Shown: positions 46,127 through 60,337, counted from the stretch's first letter. The stretch is DNA of 64,000 nucleotides from Saccopteryx bilineata (GCF_036850765.1 NC_089492.1:202832276-202896275), one strand, 5' to 3'. Made by a program: numbers and translations. The notes: generated by a model not told the origin, from the letters alone.

Positions 46127-46819
46127 AAAAAAACCCAAAAAAGATTCTTTTTTAAAAAAATACAAAACCAACACTTTCTCAAAGAAAAGCTGACTGAATT
46201 TATTGTAAGTAGACTTTTTATAAAAATTTAAAAGGTTCTCATTCTTAAAAAAATGAGAAATACTTAAAATGATAAACGTGTCAGTAAATATGAATAAAAC
46301 AGAATTCATAAATAAATCTATATTAGGAACTAAAGTGGAGACTACTTATCATCACAAACCATCCAAATAGTAAATATAATATGAATAATGCTATGTAAGT
46401 AGTTTAAAAGTTGAGTAAAATAAAAAAATTCTGTGAAATATAAATTACCACATTGACACAAGGAAGAAATATACACCTGGAAAATTCTAATGACTACTAT
46501 CAAAATGGGATCCATGAGAAAGAATCTTTCTATAAAGAAATCACAAGAGCTAGATGTTTCCATTGTGATTTCTACAAAATTTCAAGTAAAAATAATCTCA
46601 TTTTTATATACAAACTTTCAGATCACAAAAAATATTCATTAATCAGTTCATTACTTTGATTGAAGATCTTTTATACCAAAATGTGCACAAAAGATAAGAA
46701 AACTATATTATTTATAAATATAGAAGCAAAAATTCTAAATCAAAATTTAGTTGTGTACAGCAAGGTTAAAACATTATGATTTAGTTTGATTCATCCTTAA
46801 AAGTCTACTTTAATTGAAT
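46127..46819 (+). mobile_element. Old L1 ORF2 remnant (tentative)
   Basis: Wording just before the duplication (aaacattatgatttagtttgattcat) resembles ORF2 RT-region sequence. Upstream is too decayed to assign. Confidence 0.45.
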
Positions 46820-47084
46820 TTTTAAATAATCACTGATATTAAATGATACGATTAAAGGGAAGTAAATTATATGATCTTAATAGATGCAAAATAAAAGTGT
46901 GATAAATCTTATCCAATTTTGGTATAAAATTTCATCAAACGGGGTATAAAAGGAAGCTCCTTTAATATAATTTAAAAAAAGAAAAAATACACAAATTATA
47001 GCAAACATATTAAGAGGTTAAATCATTCTTTTGTGACTAGGAAGAAGACAACAAAACCACCTTTTATTACAACTATTTTTCATT
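46820..47084. repeat. 265-bp direct repeat, left copy
   Basis: Nearly the same sequence recurs at 48919-49187 (for example aaacggggtataaaaggaag and catattaagaggttaaatca in both). By eye about 94-95% identical, with small indels. The two copies exactly flank a 5'-truncated L1. The repeated sequence itself is old L1 ORF2. Confidence 0.95.
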
Positions 47085-48918
47085 TTTTTAAATTAATTTT
47101 AATGGGGTGACATTTGTAAACCAGGGTACATATGTTCAGAGAAAACATCTCTAGGTTATTTTGACATTTCATTATGCTGCATTCCCATCGCCCAAAGTCC
47201 AATTGTCTTCCCTCACCTTCTAATTGATTTTCTTCATGCCCCTCTCCTCCCCCAACCCCCTCCCTCTCCTCCCCCCACCCTGTAACCCCTGCACTCTTGT
47301 CCATGCCTCTGAGTCTCATTTTTATGTCCCACCTATGTATGGAATCATATAGTTCTTAGTTTTTTCTGATTTACTTATTTTGCTCAGTATAATGTTATTA
47401 AGGTCCATCCATGTTGTTATAAATGATCTGATGTCATTATTTCTTATGGCTGAGTAGTATTCCATAGTATATATGTACTAAAGCTTTTTAATCCACTCGT
47501 CCACTGACGGACACTTGGGCTGTTTCCAGATCTTCACTATTGTGAACAACGCTGCCATAAACATGGGGGTGCATTTCTTCTTTTCAAACAGTGCTATGGT
47601 GTTCTTGGGGTATATTCCTAACAGTGGGATAGCTGGGTCAAAAGGCAGTTCGATTTTTAATTTCTTGAGGAATCTCCATACTGTTTTCCACAGTGGCTGC
47701 ACCAGTCTGCATTCCCACCAGCAGTGCAGGAGGGTTCCCTTTTCTCCACATCCTCACCAGCACTTATTCTGTGTTGTTTTATGATGAGCACCATTCTGAC
47801 TGGTGTGAGGTGATAACTCATTGTGGTTTTAATTTGCATTTCTCTAATGATTAGTGGTGTTGAGCACTTTTTCATATGCCTATTGGCCATCTGTATATCC
47901 TCTTTGGAGAAGTGTCTATTCATCTCTTTTGCCCATTTTTGGATTGGATTGTTTGTCTTCCTGGTATTTTTACAAGTTCTTTATAAATTTTGGTTATTAA
48001 CCCCTTATTAGATACATTGTCAAATATATTCTCCCATTGTGTAGTTTGTCTTTTTATTCTGTTCTTATTGTCTTTAGCTGTGCAGAAGCTTTTTAGTTTG
48101 ATAAAGTCCCATTTGTTTATCCTGTCTTTTATTTCACTTGCCTGTGGAGACAAATCGGCAAATATATTGCTGCGAGAGATGTCAGAGAGCTTACCGCCTA
48201 TGTTTTCTTCTAAGATGCTTATGGTTTTACGGCTTACATTCAAGTCTTTTGTCCATTTTGAGTTTATTTTTGTGAGTGGTATAAGTTGGTGGTCTAGTTT
48301 CATTTTTTTGCAAGTAGCTGTCCAATTTTCCCAACACCATTTGTTGAAGAGGCTGTCTTTACTCTAATGGATGTTCTTATCTCCTTTGTCAAATATCAGT
48401 TGTCCCTAAAAGTGTGGGTTTATTTCTGGGTTCTCAGTTCTGTTCCATTGATCTATATGCCTGTTCTTAGGTCAATACCAGGCTGTTTTGAGTACAATGG
48501 CCTTGTAGCATAACTTGATATCTGGAAGTGTGATACCTCCCACTTTATTCTTCCTTTTTAAGATTGCCGAGGCTATTCGTGATCTCTTTTGGTTCTATAT
48601 AAATTTTTGGAATATGTGTTCTATATCTTTGAAGTAAGTCATTGGTATTTTAATTGGTATTGCATTGAATTTATAAAATGCTTTGGATAACATAGACATT
48701 TTAATGATGTTTATTCTTCCTAACCATGAACACGGTATATGCTTCCACTTGTTTGTTTCTTCCCTGATTTCTTTTATCAATGTTTTATAATTTTCCGAGT
48801 CCAAGTCTTTAATCTCCCTGGTTAAATTTATTCCTAGGTACTTTATTTTTTTGGTTGCAATGGTAAAGGGGATTAATTCCTTAATTTCTCTTTCTGACAG
48901 TTCATTGTTAGTGTAAAC
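47085..48918 (-). mobile_element. 5'-truncated L1 3' end between long direct repeats
   Basis: Reverse-oriented L1 with T-run (poly(A)) at 47085, complete 3'UTR, and the ORF2 C-terminal part up to about 48917, where it is cut off at gttcattgttagtgtaaac. It resembles 3305-4990 closely. Frames at 47478-47702, 47920-48303 and 48595-48804 are pieces of ORF2 separated by stops and indels. Confidence 0.9.
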
Positions 48919-49187
48919 TTTTAAATAATCACTGATATTAAATGATATGATTAAGGGAAATAAATTATATGATCATCTTAATAGATGCAAAATAAAAGTG
49001 TGATAAATCTTATCCAATTTTGGTATAAAATTTCATCAAACGGGGTATAAAAGGAAGCTCCTTTAATATAATAAAAAAAAGAAAAAATGCCTACACAAAA
49101 TATAGCAAACATATTAAGAGGTTAAATCATTCTTTTGTGACTAGGAAGAAGACAATAAATCCACCTTCTATTACATCTATTTTTCAT
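48919..49187. repeat. 265-bp direct repeat, right copy
   Basis: Second copy of 46820-47084, starting at ttttaaataatcactgata immediately after the truncated 5' end of the L1. Confidence 0.95.
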
Positions 49188-49532
49188 TGTTTTTCATAGT
49201 TTAAGATGTTTTCAAAATTGCAGTGTAATATAAAATGAGGGGGAATATCTAAAAATTGGAAATAATGAAATTAAACTGTCGTTATTTTTAAATTATTATG
49301 GTGGTGACGGTAATGTGTATGATCTGTAAATTCTTTTTCTCATCCAAGGTCATTGTGTTATTTATCTGTTATTTTCTAAAATATTTATCATTTTATTGTT
49401 CATCTTTATTAAGTCTATAATCCACTGAGAAATTATTTTTTATGTGAGGTGGAATATGGATCCAAAATAAATTTTTAATGGAGGGTATTAATTCTCTTAC
49501 AATTTAATTATAAGAATAGAAAAAAAATTACC

Positions 49533-49560
<28 letters not shown>
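49533..49560. repeat. (GT)n microsatellite
   Basis: 28 bases of uninterrupted GT. Confidence 0.97.
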
Positions 49561-49566
<6 letters not shown>

Positions 49567-49748
49567 CTTGTACACATGTATGTAAATCTTTGTGGAATAT
49601 ATCACTAGTAGAATTTCTGAATCATAGGATATGTGTATCTTCAGTCTTTCTAGATAAGGTTAAACAGCATTTCAAAGTTGCTATAACAGTTTACACACTA
49701 CACACACACAATGCAATGATCTTGAATGAGAAAAACAATTCTTGTAGA

Positions 49749-49770
49749 ACACACACACACACACACACAC
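49749..49770. repeat. (AC)n microsatellite
   Basis: 22 bases of uninterrupted AC. Confidence 0.97.
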
Positions 49771-50821
49771 ATTCCACCACCACATCCCTAAACTAAAAAT
49801 TTCGTAAGTTTGACTACATCAAAACTAAGTACATCTTTCATGGAAAACACCATTGAAAGGATAAAAAGGCAATCATAGAAAACATAACATTTGTAAATCA
49901 CCTAACCACCAAAAGACTCCAAAATACATATTTAAAAAAAAAACTCCTACAAATCAAGATGAAAAAGGCTAACAACACAATAGAAAAAAGACAGCTGCAG
50001 GGATTTCACAGGGAAACAAAATAGCAAACAAACATATGAAAAGGCACTCAATCATATTTCTGGTAAAGAAAACACACATCTATGTCCCAACGAATTATCA
50101 CCACACAGCTAGTAGATTTTACGAAGTTAAAAATTTCTGATGTTGAGAACAGTCATAATTTGCTGGTTAATGTGTGAACTGTTATAGCACACTTTTTTCT
50201 CCTCCACTGCTCACATACCTCCATCTGCTTCTGCACTTGGTAGGATACATTCACATTCAAATAAGACTAACCTTTTGGAGAACAACTGGGGAAACTCGAG
50301 AAGCATGGTTGGACAGGATTTTTCTGTGGAGGTGATATGTCAGTTAAGAACACATGGAAATAAGCTGGTTCACTATGTGAAGTAAGGAATGATGAACACA
50401 CTAGGGAGAGTTTATAGTTTCTGGTTGCAAATGTGGATTTAGTTATCAATTTCTCTTTGAGGGAAGTGTATCCTAAGATAGGTGTACAGTGGGAATTGGG
50501 ATTTGAAGTCTTTTCTTTCTCCAAATTTCAGTAATTGTGGGAATAAGCATAAATTGCCTTCACATTACCTTGAACAGAAAGGTAAGCAGGTCCATAGTGC
50601 AGAGTTCACACCAGATAAATATCAAATGTCACTAGTGTTGACATAGGTGGAATCATCCTCATGAGTTTATGTGACTCCTATAGTTGGAGTGAGTAAACAT
50701 GAGCATTATTGCTAGAATTTATACTCACTTAAAATCTTTATTCATTATTATAACTTTTTATTAAACTACCAGTTTTTATTCCCTCCCTAAAATAAATTCT
50801 TCCTGATTCCTTTAAAATTTC

Positions 50822-51024
50822 TTTTTTTTTTTAGATTTTATTTATTCATTTTTATTAGAGAGAAGGGGAGAGAAAAAGAGGGAGAGATAGAGAGAGAACA
50901 GGGGGAGGAGCAGGAAGCATCAACTCTCATATGTGCCTTGAACAGGCAAGCCCAGGGTTTTGAACCTGCGACCTCAGCATTCCAGGTCGACGCTTTATCC
51001 ACTGCGCCACCACAGGTCAGGCCG
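50822..51024 (-). mobile_element. Short tRNA-headed bat SINE (type 2), reverse, with target duplication
   Basis: Complete reverse copy, with head 'ctgcgccaccacaggtcaggc'-like and tail t-run at the left. The flanks cctttaaaatttc at 50809-50821 and 51028-51040 match over 13 bases. Confidence 0.93.
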
Positions 51025-51050
51025 ATACCTTTAAAATTTCAATTCAGAGT

Positions 51051-51054
<4 letters not shown>

Positions 51055-51094
<40 letters not shown>
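51055..51094. repeat. (CT)n microsatellite
   Basis: About 40 bases of CT. Confidence 0.96.
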
Positions 51095-51096
<2 letters not shown>

Positions 51097-53990
51097 CTTT
51101 CTCACACCTTCTCCCCTCCCTGACATTTCCTGCAGGAAATTTAAAGATTCCAATTCATTTTGCTTCTTTTATACCAGTAACAGTTATATCTCTATTGCTT
51201 TATAAAGGACTCAAAAATATAATGCTTTAAAATATGAATTATTATTTAACATTAAAGACCAAATTTTCTAGGCTTCTAAAGACATGTATCTGGAGTCCAG
51301 ACCATGACATGGGAAAAGAGAGAATGCCACAATACTTATTCAATATTTTATGATACAATACTTATTCAATGTTTTATGATGGATAACCAATGTGTGCTCA
51401 TATTTCATTGTGAAAATTTATACACAAGGACATACCTGGATGCAATATAAGAAATAAATACTTCATATTTGTAACCATGAGCTAAGAAAAAAAAAGGCAG
51501 AGCAAACTTTTTTTATTTTTTTAATGAGGGAGGCAACCAGAGATTGCTACACCTTTTGAAATAGAATCATAGTATACTAAAATACTGTGTAGGATATAAT
51601 GACCATAAAGAAACAATGCAATTATACTCCATAATAGCATTAATTTGGAACCAAATTTATGTTTTTAAATTGTGTTTCTACACTTCCTGACCTTGTGATC
51701 CTGAGGCATTTATCTATCTTCCTTCTTAGTTTTCTCATCTATAAAATGGTAATCATATGACCAACCTTGCAGCCCTGTTATGAGAACAAATAAGTAACAT
51801 CTTTCCAGTACTGAACATGCAGTAATTAATAATTTTTTTTTCCTATTAATAAGAGTAAAAATGAACTCAAATTGGAATGGTTGGTCATCTCACTAGGTTT
51901 TTATTGCGCCCATGTGTGTGTTCACTCGGCCCCCAACTCAATTTATGAATCAAACTCCTTTCTCATTTTTAAATACGATAGGCAATAAGTCTAATTACAG
52001 AGAACTGCATTGGTATATTGGTAAGGGAAGGATTACAATCAGAGAAGGTTTCCCTAAACTGATGGAAGTTAGTAAGTAATGCATTTCTTTGAATAGGAAT
52101 AACAGTCTTTCATGCCCCACAACTTTAATAAATTTCTCACCCTGAACAAGGTGATTGAGCACTTTGCTCAGGACTAAGTTATTTGGCACCTTGTGTGCTC
52201 AGCTTTGGGTACTTAGTAAATATTCCCAGACGGGACAAGTCCCATTTTAACACCCTGCAACATAAGCAGAACAAGCGCAAACCTGATGATAGCCAGATCT
52301 GCATGGGGTTCCTGAACCACGCTTTAAGCACATTCCTGTCAGAAATATTTTTAGTGAAATTCCTCAGCTGACGTAAATCTGGAGAAAGAGGAACAAATGC
52401 TTTTCAGAATCAAGATTCATGGGCTTTGAACTGATGAACAGTAAAAAGAGACAAGAGTTACTGTGACATAAAGTTCATAAACAACAGAATGAATACTTTG
52501 GATACGACTAGGCATAAAGATAATTATAAAGAAGGAAGAAGGAATTGATACTGAGCGTGTCTAGAAAGAAAGTCTGCCCCCAGTTCAGCAGTTTCTGTGC
52601 CTAAGGCCTGGGAGCAGGATGGAAATGACAATTTAGAAGGATATATACTTGAAGGAAGAAAACAGCTTTCTCTAAGAATGGGATGCTAGATGCTAGCATT
52701 TTATATCTGCAAATTTAGCACAAGACAGAAAGTTCTCTTATGCCGCTCCAATGAGAGTCCACTTCTGTTTCACATCTTTTGCCTCCTTCCCCCACTAACA
52801 GCATGTATCTGCATTAGGCCAATCACTGGTGGTGACCACAGGTCTCAAGGGTACAGTCCAGATTCTTGTTCATTCCTCATCTTGCCCTGACCCTGTTTCC
52901 CACAGAACAGATTTGATGCTTTGCAAGTGAAGCCAATTGTAAAAAGTATTTTGATCCCAAGATTCAATTTGTGAAATTAAAACCACAATTTGGCTTCCCT
53001 CCAGTGCTCAGGACATCTGGTTTGAGATGATAAATATATGTGATGCAGACTGCTATTCATTTCTACAGCTGGTAATGCCCCTTAACACATGTGTCCAAAA
53101 CTTTTTAAGAATAGTTTACTTAAGCTAAAGAATTTTTAAATTTGTGACTCTGCTGGCAAAAGCTTCTGTTTTACATTTGTTCCACTTGACATTTTTTTAT
53201 ACTTCCACTGCCTTCAAAACAAGCATGTGTTGATGGAAAAAACTTACTAGAAGTAGCAGAGTCTCAGAAAAATGCTCACTCTAGGAAAAGCACAGGTCTT
53301 GGCATTCCTTGTTCTAGGCTCCTCTTGTGTGCTCTCTGAAGGAACAAAGCCCAGGATATCCTGGATTCTGTATGTAAAAGGCTTTTTTTCCATGTAATTT
53401 AAGGTGCTCCAACCAATACTTGAGTTAGGTCAGCAAGTGACCAGCTACCCAGAAATTATCCTCCCAAACTATAGGAGGGATGATCATTTCTGAAGGACAT
53501 CAAATCTTATAACTGAGAACTGCTATTTCTGACAGTTACCAATTTTTTCTAAGATTTTATGTCCAGCACATGTCACCAAAGTTTGGCAGAGCCAGCATCT
53601 CTGTTCCTTTCCACTTGTCTCTTCCTTCTCCTGTCTTGTCCTCTTCCTCTTCTCTCCACCCAGCATTTTATTCCTCCTGCTCCTGAGGATATTATGCAGT
53701 GCCTGTTGAGTCAGACATTTCTGTTTACAACCAAGTTCATTCCACACATTATTTTGCTCGTTGTCATGGCTTCATCATTTCCAAACAAATATAAACATTT
53801 GTTATATGCTACTATGAAGAAATAGAATCCTTATATGTACACCAATTATTTTAGACTAGTTAGACTTCATAAAAGTTGTTTCTCTTTAGAAATTATTATA
53901 ACTGTCAAGATGATTTGAAGTACTCTCAGAAAAAGATATACTTAAGTTGAACTTAAGTTCCCTGTTACTTGATCATTTCATTCCTGAGTA
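51095..53990. other. Quiet unique sequence
   Basis: The longest stretch without a recognised repeat. Open frames at 52183-52371, 52690-52890 and 53523-53825 are short, overlap on both strands and match no family I know. No exon with good splice sites was recognised. Confidence 0.45.
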
Positions 53991-54540
53991 TTTATACTGT
54001 GGAAATGTGGATACATGTACTTTAAAAACATATAGACAATATCACAGTAGAGATATGTGTAATAGCTTCAAACTAAATACAATCCAATGTCCAGCTAAAA
54101 TAGCTAAATAAACTGTGGTATGTTGGACAATGGAATATGTAATAGTAATGAAAATATTCTAACTACACTTAAACTCAAAAACATGGATTAATCTGACAGT
54201 CATAATGGTGAGTAAAATAAACTGCACACTATAGATATATGCTATTTAATTCTACTTTATATGTAAATTTCACAAACAGGCACAGTTAGACTTTGATGAT
54301 AAAATAAATAACAGTGGCTATCTTTGAACAGGATGGGGCGGTTATTGTGTTAAGAGGGCACAAAAGTTTCTGGGGTTTGGGAATGTTCCTTTTTTTAACC
54401 AAGATGATAATTACAAGATTGCACTTATTTTGTGTGTTTCAACTACTATACTGTATACATTTGAGATCTGAACTTTTATGTTTCTAGGTTATGCTTTACT
54501 TTAGAAGGTTAAATGCTATGGGAAAAATTATTATACTAAT
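53991..54540 (+). mobile_element. Old L1 3'-end remnant (tentative)
   Basis: Wording like tggacaatggaatatgtaat, acatggattaatctgacag and gaacaggatggggcgg resembles the distal ORF2 and 3'UTR of an old L1. Confidence 0.5.
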
Positions 54541-55690
54541 TTTAAAAAAGCCATTGGACAATTTGAAAACTAATCTAAAATTCAAATTCTTACCCATGCA
54601 ATCAGTAATATAAACTCAGATGCAAAATGACCAATATGTCATTAAGGGGAATATGCAAATCTCATCTGAGATAAATTAGTAAAAAACAAATAAACAAACA
54701 AAGAAAAAAAACCCTCACCACTTACGCCTGTCTTTCTTCTGGACATCTCTAACTTTCTGTCTGATTAATATACTGTCACAAAAATTAGTCGCTTCATATT
54801 CATTTTGAAAAATCCCCTAATTCTTTATTTATTTTATTTTGCAGAAGATAAACTCTAAAGTTTATATAACCTCACCTTATAAATGTAAAAGTCTGGTCTC
54901 AGTTTCAGGACAAAATTTGATACTTAACCTCCTATTAATAAAGGTGGAAATGAAAGTGAAGATCAGCAGGGCTTCTCTGAAACCGGACCAATGTTAGGAA
55001 ATCAGCCACTTGTTCTCCTGCCCAATAAAATCTTTGTTTATGTCAGGAAAACAAAAACGCTCCAGGGTCAATGAATGTTTTTGTGAACTGAAATTCATGC
55101 CAATGCTCAAACCCCTTTCTAGATAAAATAAAGTTACTAATTGCATGCAGAATACATTTAATCAGTGGTCTGTATTATGAAAACCCATAAATCAATAAGG
55201 TGTGGTTAAAACCCTAGAAGAACACATACACTAAAATTATAGTATTTCTAGGTTAATTAAAGTTACTTTTATAGTTTATTGTATTTTATGAATTTATTTT
55301 CAATGATTGCAAATCATTTTTTAATCATAGAAGTACACATATATGGTAAAAATTTCATTTTGAAAAGGAAAAACATTTTCTGACTAATGTCAGTCAACTT
55401 CATTTATCTATTAGAAAGTATTCAACAAGCACTGACTACATCCAAAAGTCTGTCACCCATTAGGGCCCAACTGGGCATACTTATGTTATTTATATTAAGA
55501 TAGGTCAGCTAGGAAAGGAGACTTGGATAGAGTGGCTGCATTAGCTCTAGCTCTTCACACAGAAGCTGGGCATTTGATAATATATAGAGTTGCAGAGATT
55601 AAAAAAAAAAGTGTTTTATCCCAGTAAGCAGATAAAAAAGCAAAGCTTCAAAATAATAGCAGGTAATAATTTAAATTACATAGTTTCTAC
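54541..55690. other. Unassigned AT-rich sequence
   Basis: No gene or recognisable repeat. Confidence 0.4.
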
Positions 55691-56880
55691 AGGTTTATTT
55701 TTTCCCTTTACAATAAATGTTGGAGATTTTCTCATATTAGTAAAAATAGTATTTCCTTCTTTATTTTAGTAACTCTGGAGCATTTCTTTATCTATAAGTC
55801 TAATGATTTATATTCCTTGTACCTGACAGATGACTTTAGAGTTGTTTACAACTTTTGCCATTAAAACAATATTACAACTGACCTCCTAGTACATATGTCA
55901 TTTTCCTCTAGGGAAAATTTATCTCTAAGATAGCTTCCTACATGTGGACTTGTAGGGTCAGAGGTTTAAGAGATTTTTAATCTTTGATATATAATTGTAT
56001 CAATTCCCACTGTCTCTAGGAAATATGAATGATTCCCTGAACCCTTGCCAACTCATTTTCCCAACAAATGTGTTTTTTTTCTGTTTTTTTTTCATTTTTT
56101 TCATTATTTAAAGACTTTATTCAATTTTTTTTCAAAGAGGGGGGAAGAGGGAGAGAGAGAAAGAGAGAGAGAGAAAGGGGAGGATTAAGAAGCATCAACT
56201 CCCATATGTGCCTTGACCAGGCAAGCCCAGGGTTTTGAACCAGTGACTTCAGCGTTCCAGGTTGATGCTTTATCCCACTGTGCCACCACAGGTCAGGCCA
56301 AATGTGTATTTTTTTAAACAGTTTTAGAAAACAGGTAACTCATGCTTTTAACTTGCACATTTTCTTATTATCATTAACATGTAAATTAACATCTTTATTT
56401 TTTCTACTATATTTGCCCATTTTTAAATAAAATAGTTGTTCTTTTTTTACTAGTATATAAAGGGTTTCTTATAGCATAAAAATTATTTCTTTGTCTGATA
56501 TAGTAGCAAATGTTTTCTTCACTTGTCATTTGTTTCTTGTTTATATATATTTTTATATATTAAATATTTCATTTATTTCATGTAGGTTAATTTATTAAAC
56601 TTTATGTCTTTTTTTACATCACACTTAAAAGTGGCCCCTTTATATAAAACTACTTTTAACACTCAAGTATCTAATATAAGTTTTTAACTTAATTTTTCAT
56701 ATTATTCATTGATTCATCTGAAAATTATTTTGGTAAAGAGTTTAAGAGTGTCTCCAACTTTACATTTTTTTATATGGCAAACCCAAGTTCAAATTCTATT
56801 TCCTGAATACTTCAGTGCAGAGCCCTCCCTTCACATGGGCAAATCTTCATTTATTTGAACCACATAAACTCTCCTGGATG
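55691..56880 (-). mobile_element. Old L1 3' portion, reverse
   Basis: Reverse-oriented decayed L1 3'UTR and distal ORF2 (ctagggaaaatttatctcta, ttggtaaagagtttaagagt), split by a SINE at 56083-56299. Confidence 0.5.
56083..56299 (-). mobile_element. Short tRNA-headed bat SINE (type 2), reverse, with target duplication
   Basis: Reverse copy with 'ctcccatatgtgccttgacc' and 'gtgccaccacaggtcaggcc'. Flanks aaatgtgttttttt (from 56066) and aaatgtgtattttt (from 56300) form a target duplication. Confidence 0.9.
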
Positions 56881-59693
56881 TATTCTAGTGATAACTGAGA
56901 CCCAGCATGGTGTTCGAACACCTAGCTGGTGGCAGCTAGACTCGGTGTGCCCTGGGACTTTTGCTGAGTGGGCTCACACCCAACACTGACACAGAGATTG
57001 AATCTGTATCAATCTGGTGAACAACTTTTGCTCCTACCTGGTGACTTACTGAAAACCTGTCTCATGCAACATGAATACTGTCAGAGGCTCTTTCAGTGGC
57101 AGCCTAAAAGGAAGTCGGCAGACAGACACAAACAAATGCAGATCTCAGTGTGTCTTAGGACTTTTACTAACCTGTATCCAGGCCTGGTGCTGGTAATAGC
57201 CATCACTGGTGTGCAGCAAGTTGGTCTTCCCAGTACACATCGAGATCTAGCAGAGGCATCCAAATACTATGGATTGCTTTAGCTCCAAATGGGTTGCCCA
57301 AGGGCTAGGCACAAGTCACATCTGACATTGGCCTGCACCAGAGTCTACACCAGTGACTGAGAAATAACACCCAGATGTCAGCTTCAGAAAACATTAGAGC
57401 AGAAGTCAATAGCCTTCACATATGGTAGATCCAAAGGAAAATCTTGGCAAACACCAACCCTGCTTAAGCAAATTCTGCTCTATGTGGCCAGCACAACCAC
57501 AGCACTTTGCATACTGTGATCAGGGTTGAACATCTCTGTCAGTCAGCCTGAGGGTCATTCGAATGCACAAATAGGTCAACAGCAATCAAGACTCAATTAC
57601 AATAGGAGGGCCCAAATTACCCGCGTAAGTGGCATTCCTGAAGTATCCTGCTCAGCTGATCAAGGAGACTGTGCCTCTGAACCTCATAAGACACCTACTA
57701 TATAAGTACACCTACTATGACTGGGAGTCATAGCAGAGCCACCTACTTCATAGAAACAAAGATGCAGTTGAATGGGGAGACAAAAAAACATGACCCAAAT
57801 GCAATAACAGGCATTATTTTCAGAAATAAAACTAAATAAAATGAAGGAAAGCAAGTTACCAAATATATATTTCAAAAGAATAGTTATAAAAATGCTCAAG
57901 AAGTTTAGTGAGAACTAAAAGGAACTTAGTAAGAACTACAATAGCATGGAAAAGGACATAGGAACCATAAAAAAGTGGAAATAAAGAATACAATATCTGA
58001 AATAAAGAATACATTTGTAGGAGTAAACAATAGGTTGGATGAAGCAGAAGACTGAATCAGCTATTTGGAAACAAGGTAGCAGAACATACCCAATCAGCAG
58101 AAAAAGAAAATAATTTTTAAAAGTTGAGAATAGTTTAAGCAATCTTGGAACAATATGAAGTGTACCAACATTCTCATCATAGGGTATCATAAGGAGAAGA
58201 ATATGAGCAAAGGGTTGAAACTTATTTGAAGGAATGCTGACTGAAAACTTCCCTAGCTTGGTGAAGAAAAATTACACACAAATCAGAAAGTGCAGAATCC
58301 TAAACAAAATAAATCCAAAGAGGGAAAAACAAGACCCATCATAATTTAAATCCAATGGTTAAAGACAAATAGAGAATCCTAAAAGCAGCAAGAGAAAGAC
58401 AGTTATGTACCCACAGGGAGCTCCTATATAAGTGTCAGCTGATTTCTCAAAGAAACATTTAGGCCAGTAAGAATGGCATAAAATATTCAAGGTCATTAAA
58501 AGCAAGGACTTACAACAAAAACTACTTTGTCCACCAAGGCTATCATTTAAAGTTGAAGGAGAAATAAAGAGTTTCTAGACAAGAAACAGCCAGAGCTTAC
58601 CACCAAACCAGTATAACAAGAAATGTTATAGGGCCTACTTGAAGGAGACGGAGAAAGAGAAGAAGGAGAAGGAGAAGAAGAAGAAGAAACAGAATAGCAT
58701 AGGTAAAAGAATAAAATGGTAATAAATATATACTTTTCAGTAATCACTTTAAATGTAAATGGCTTAAATGCTCCAATCAAAAGAAATAAAACAGCTGAGT
58801 GAATTTAAAAAGTAGGATAAATATATATACTGTCTACAAGGTACTATTTTCAGAACAAAAAATTATACACAGACAAAAGTAAAAGGATGGAAATTATATT
58901 TTATACAAAAGGAAATTTTAAAAAGCTGGAATAGTAATTCTTATATCTGACAAAATAGACTGTAAAACAAAGACTAGAGTGAGAGACAAAGAAGGACATG
59001 ACATCATGATGAAGGAAGCAATCCAACAAGAGGATATGTAACTCTTGTAAATATTATAGATCCTCACACAGGGCTTGTTTGCTTGCAAAGCAAATCTTGA
59101 TGTACATAAAGAGAGAGGTTGACAATAATAAAGTCATAGTAGAGAATTATAACACCATACTGACATAAATGGGTAGATCTTCCAGACAGAATATCAACAA
59201 CAACAAAAAAATGGTGGCCTTAAATGACTACATCAGATGGATTTAATAGATATATTTAGAACATTTTATCCCAAAGCAGCAGAATACACATTTTTTAAGT
59301 GCATATGGAACATTTCCCTGGATAGACCACATGTTAGAACACAAACAAATATCAATAAATTTAAGAAGATTGAAATGATATCAAGCACATTCTCTGAACA
59401 TAATGGTATGAAATTAGAAATTAGTCACTAAATAAATTCCGGAAAACACACAAAGACATTGAGGCTAAATAACATGTTATTAAGCAGTTAATGAGTAAAC
59501 AATAAATCAAGAGAAAAAATCAAACAATACTTAGAAACAAATGACAATGAGAACATAACAACCCAAAATCTATGATACACAGCAAAAGCAGTCTTAAGTG
59601 GAAAATTTATATTATTACATGCCTATCTCAAGAAATAAGAAAAATATCAAATAAACAATCTAAGTTTGCACTTAAAGGAAATACCAAAAAACA

Positions 59694-59830
59694 GCCTGCC
59701 TTATGGTGGCGCAGTGGATAAAGCGTCGACCTGGAAATGCTGAGGTGGCCGGTTCAAAACCCTGGGCTTGCCTGGTCAAGGCACATATGGGAGTTGATGC
59801 TTCCAGCTCCTCCCCCCTTCTCTCTCTCTG

Positions 59831-59861
<31 letters not shown>

Positions 59862-59905
59862 CTTTCTAAAAATGAATAAATAAATTTAAAAAAATTTTTA
59901 AAAAA
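59694..59905 (+). mobile_element. Short tRNA-headed bat SINE (type 2), forward
   Basis: It starts gcctgccttatggtggcgca, has the tRNA-like 'gtggataaagcgtcgacctg' and 'ccggttcaaaacc' B-box, the 'gcttgcctggtcaaggcac' body, a CT-rich stretch and an A-rich tail. Confidence 0.93.
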
Positions 59906-60337
59906 TAATTTATGCCTTAAGAAAAAAGAACGCTACAAAAAGACCCAAAGTGGGTAGAAGGAAGGAAATAGTATTGATCAGAGCATAAATAAACAAAATA
60001 CAGTCTAAAAAATACAAAAGGTCAATGAAACCAAGAGCTGGTTCTTTAAAAAAATAAATAAGATAGACAAACTTTTAACCAAACTTATCAAGAAAAATTG
60101 AAAGAGGACCCAAATGCTTATAATCAGAAATGAAAGAGGAGAAGTAACAGCAGATACTTTAAAAATGCAAAAATTGTTAAGAAAATATTATGAACAACTA
60201 TATGTCAAAAAAATTGACAATCTAAAGAAATAGATAAATTTCTAGAAACATGCAATCTTTTAAAACTGAATTATGAAGAATAATAGAATCTGAAGAAAAA
60301 GATCACAACTAGTGGAATTGAAGTAGTAATTAAAAAA

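Larger units (their letters stand above)
49188..50821. other. Gene-free sequence, old L1 scraps and microsatellites
   Basis: Scattered old L1 wording (49340-49530 reverse, 49800-50060 forward). (GT)n at 49533-49560 and (AC)n at 49749-49770. The rest is unassigned. No coding signal. Confidence 0.45.

Noticed and set aside
52183..53825. Short open frames in the quiet region
   Set aside because: Overlapping frames on both strands, no splice signals or domain wording, length expected by chance.
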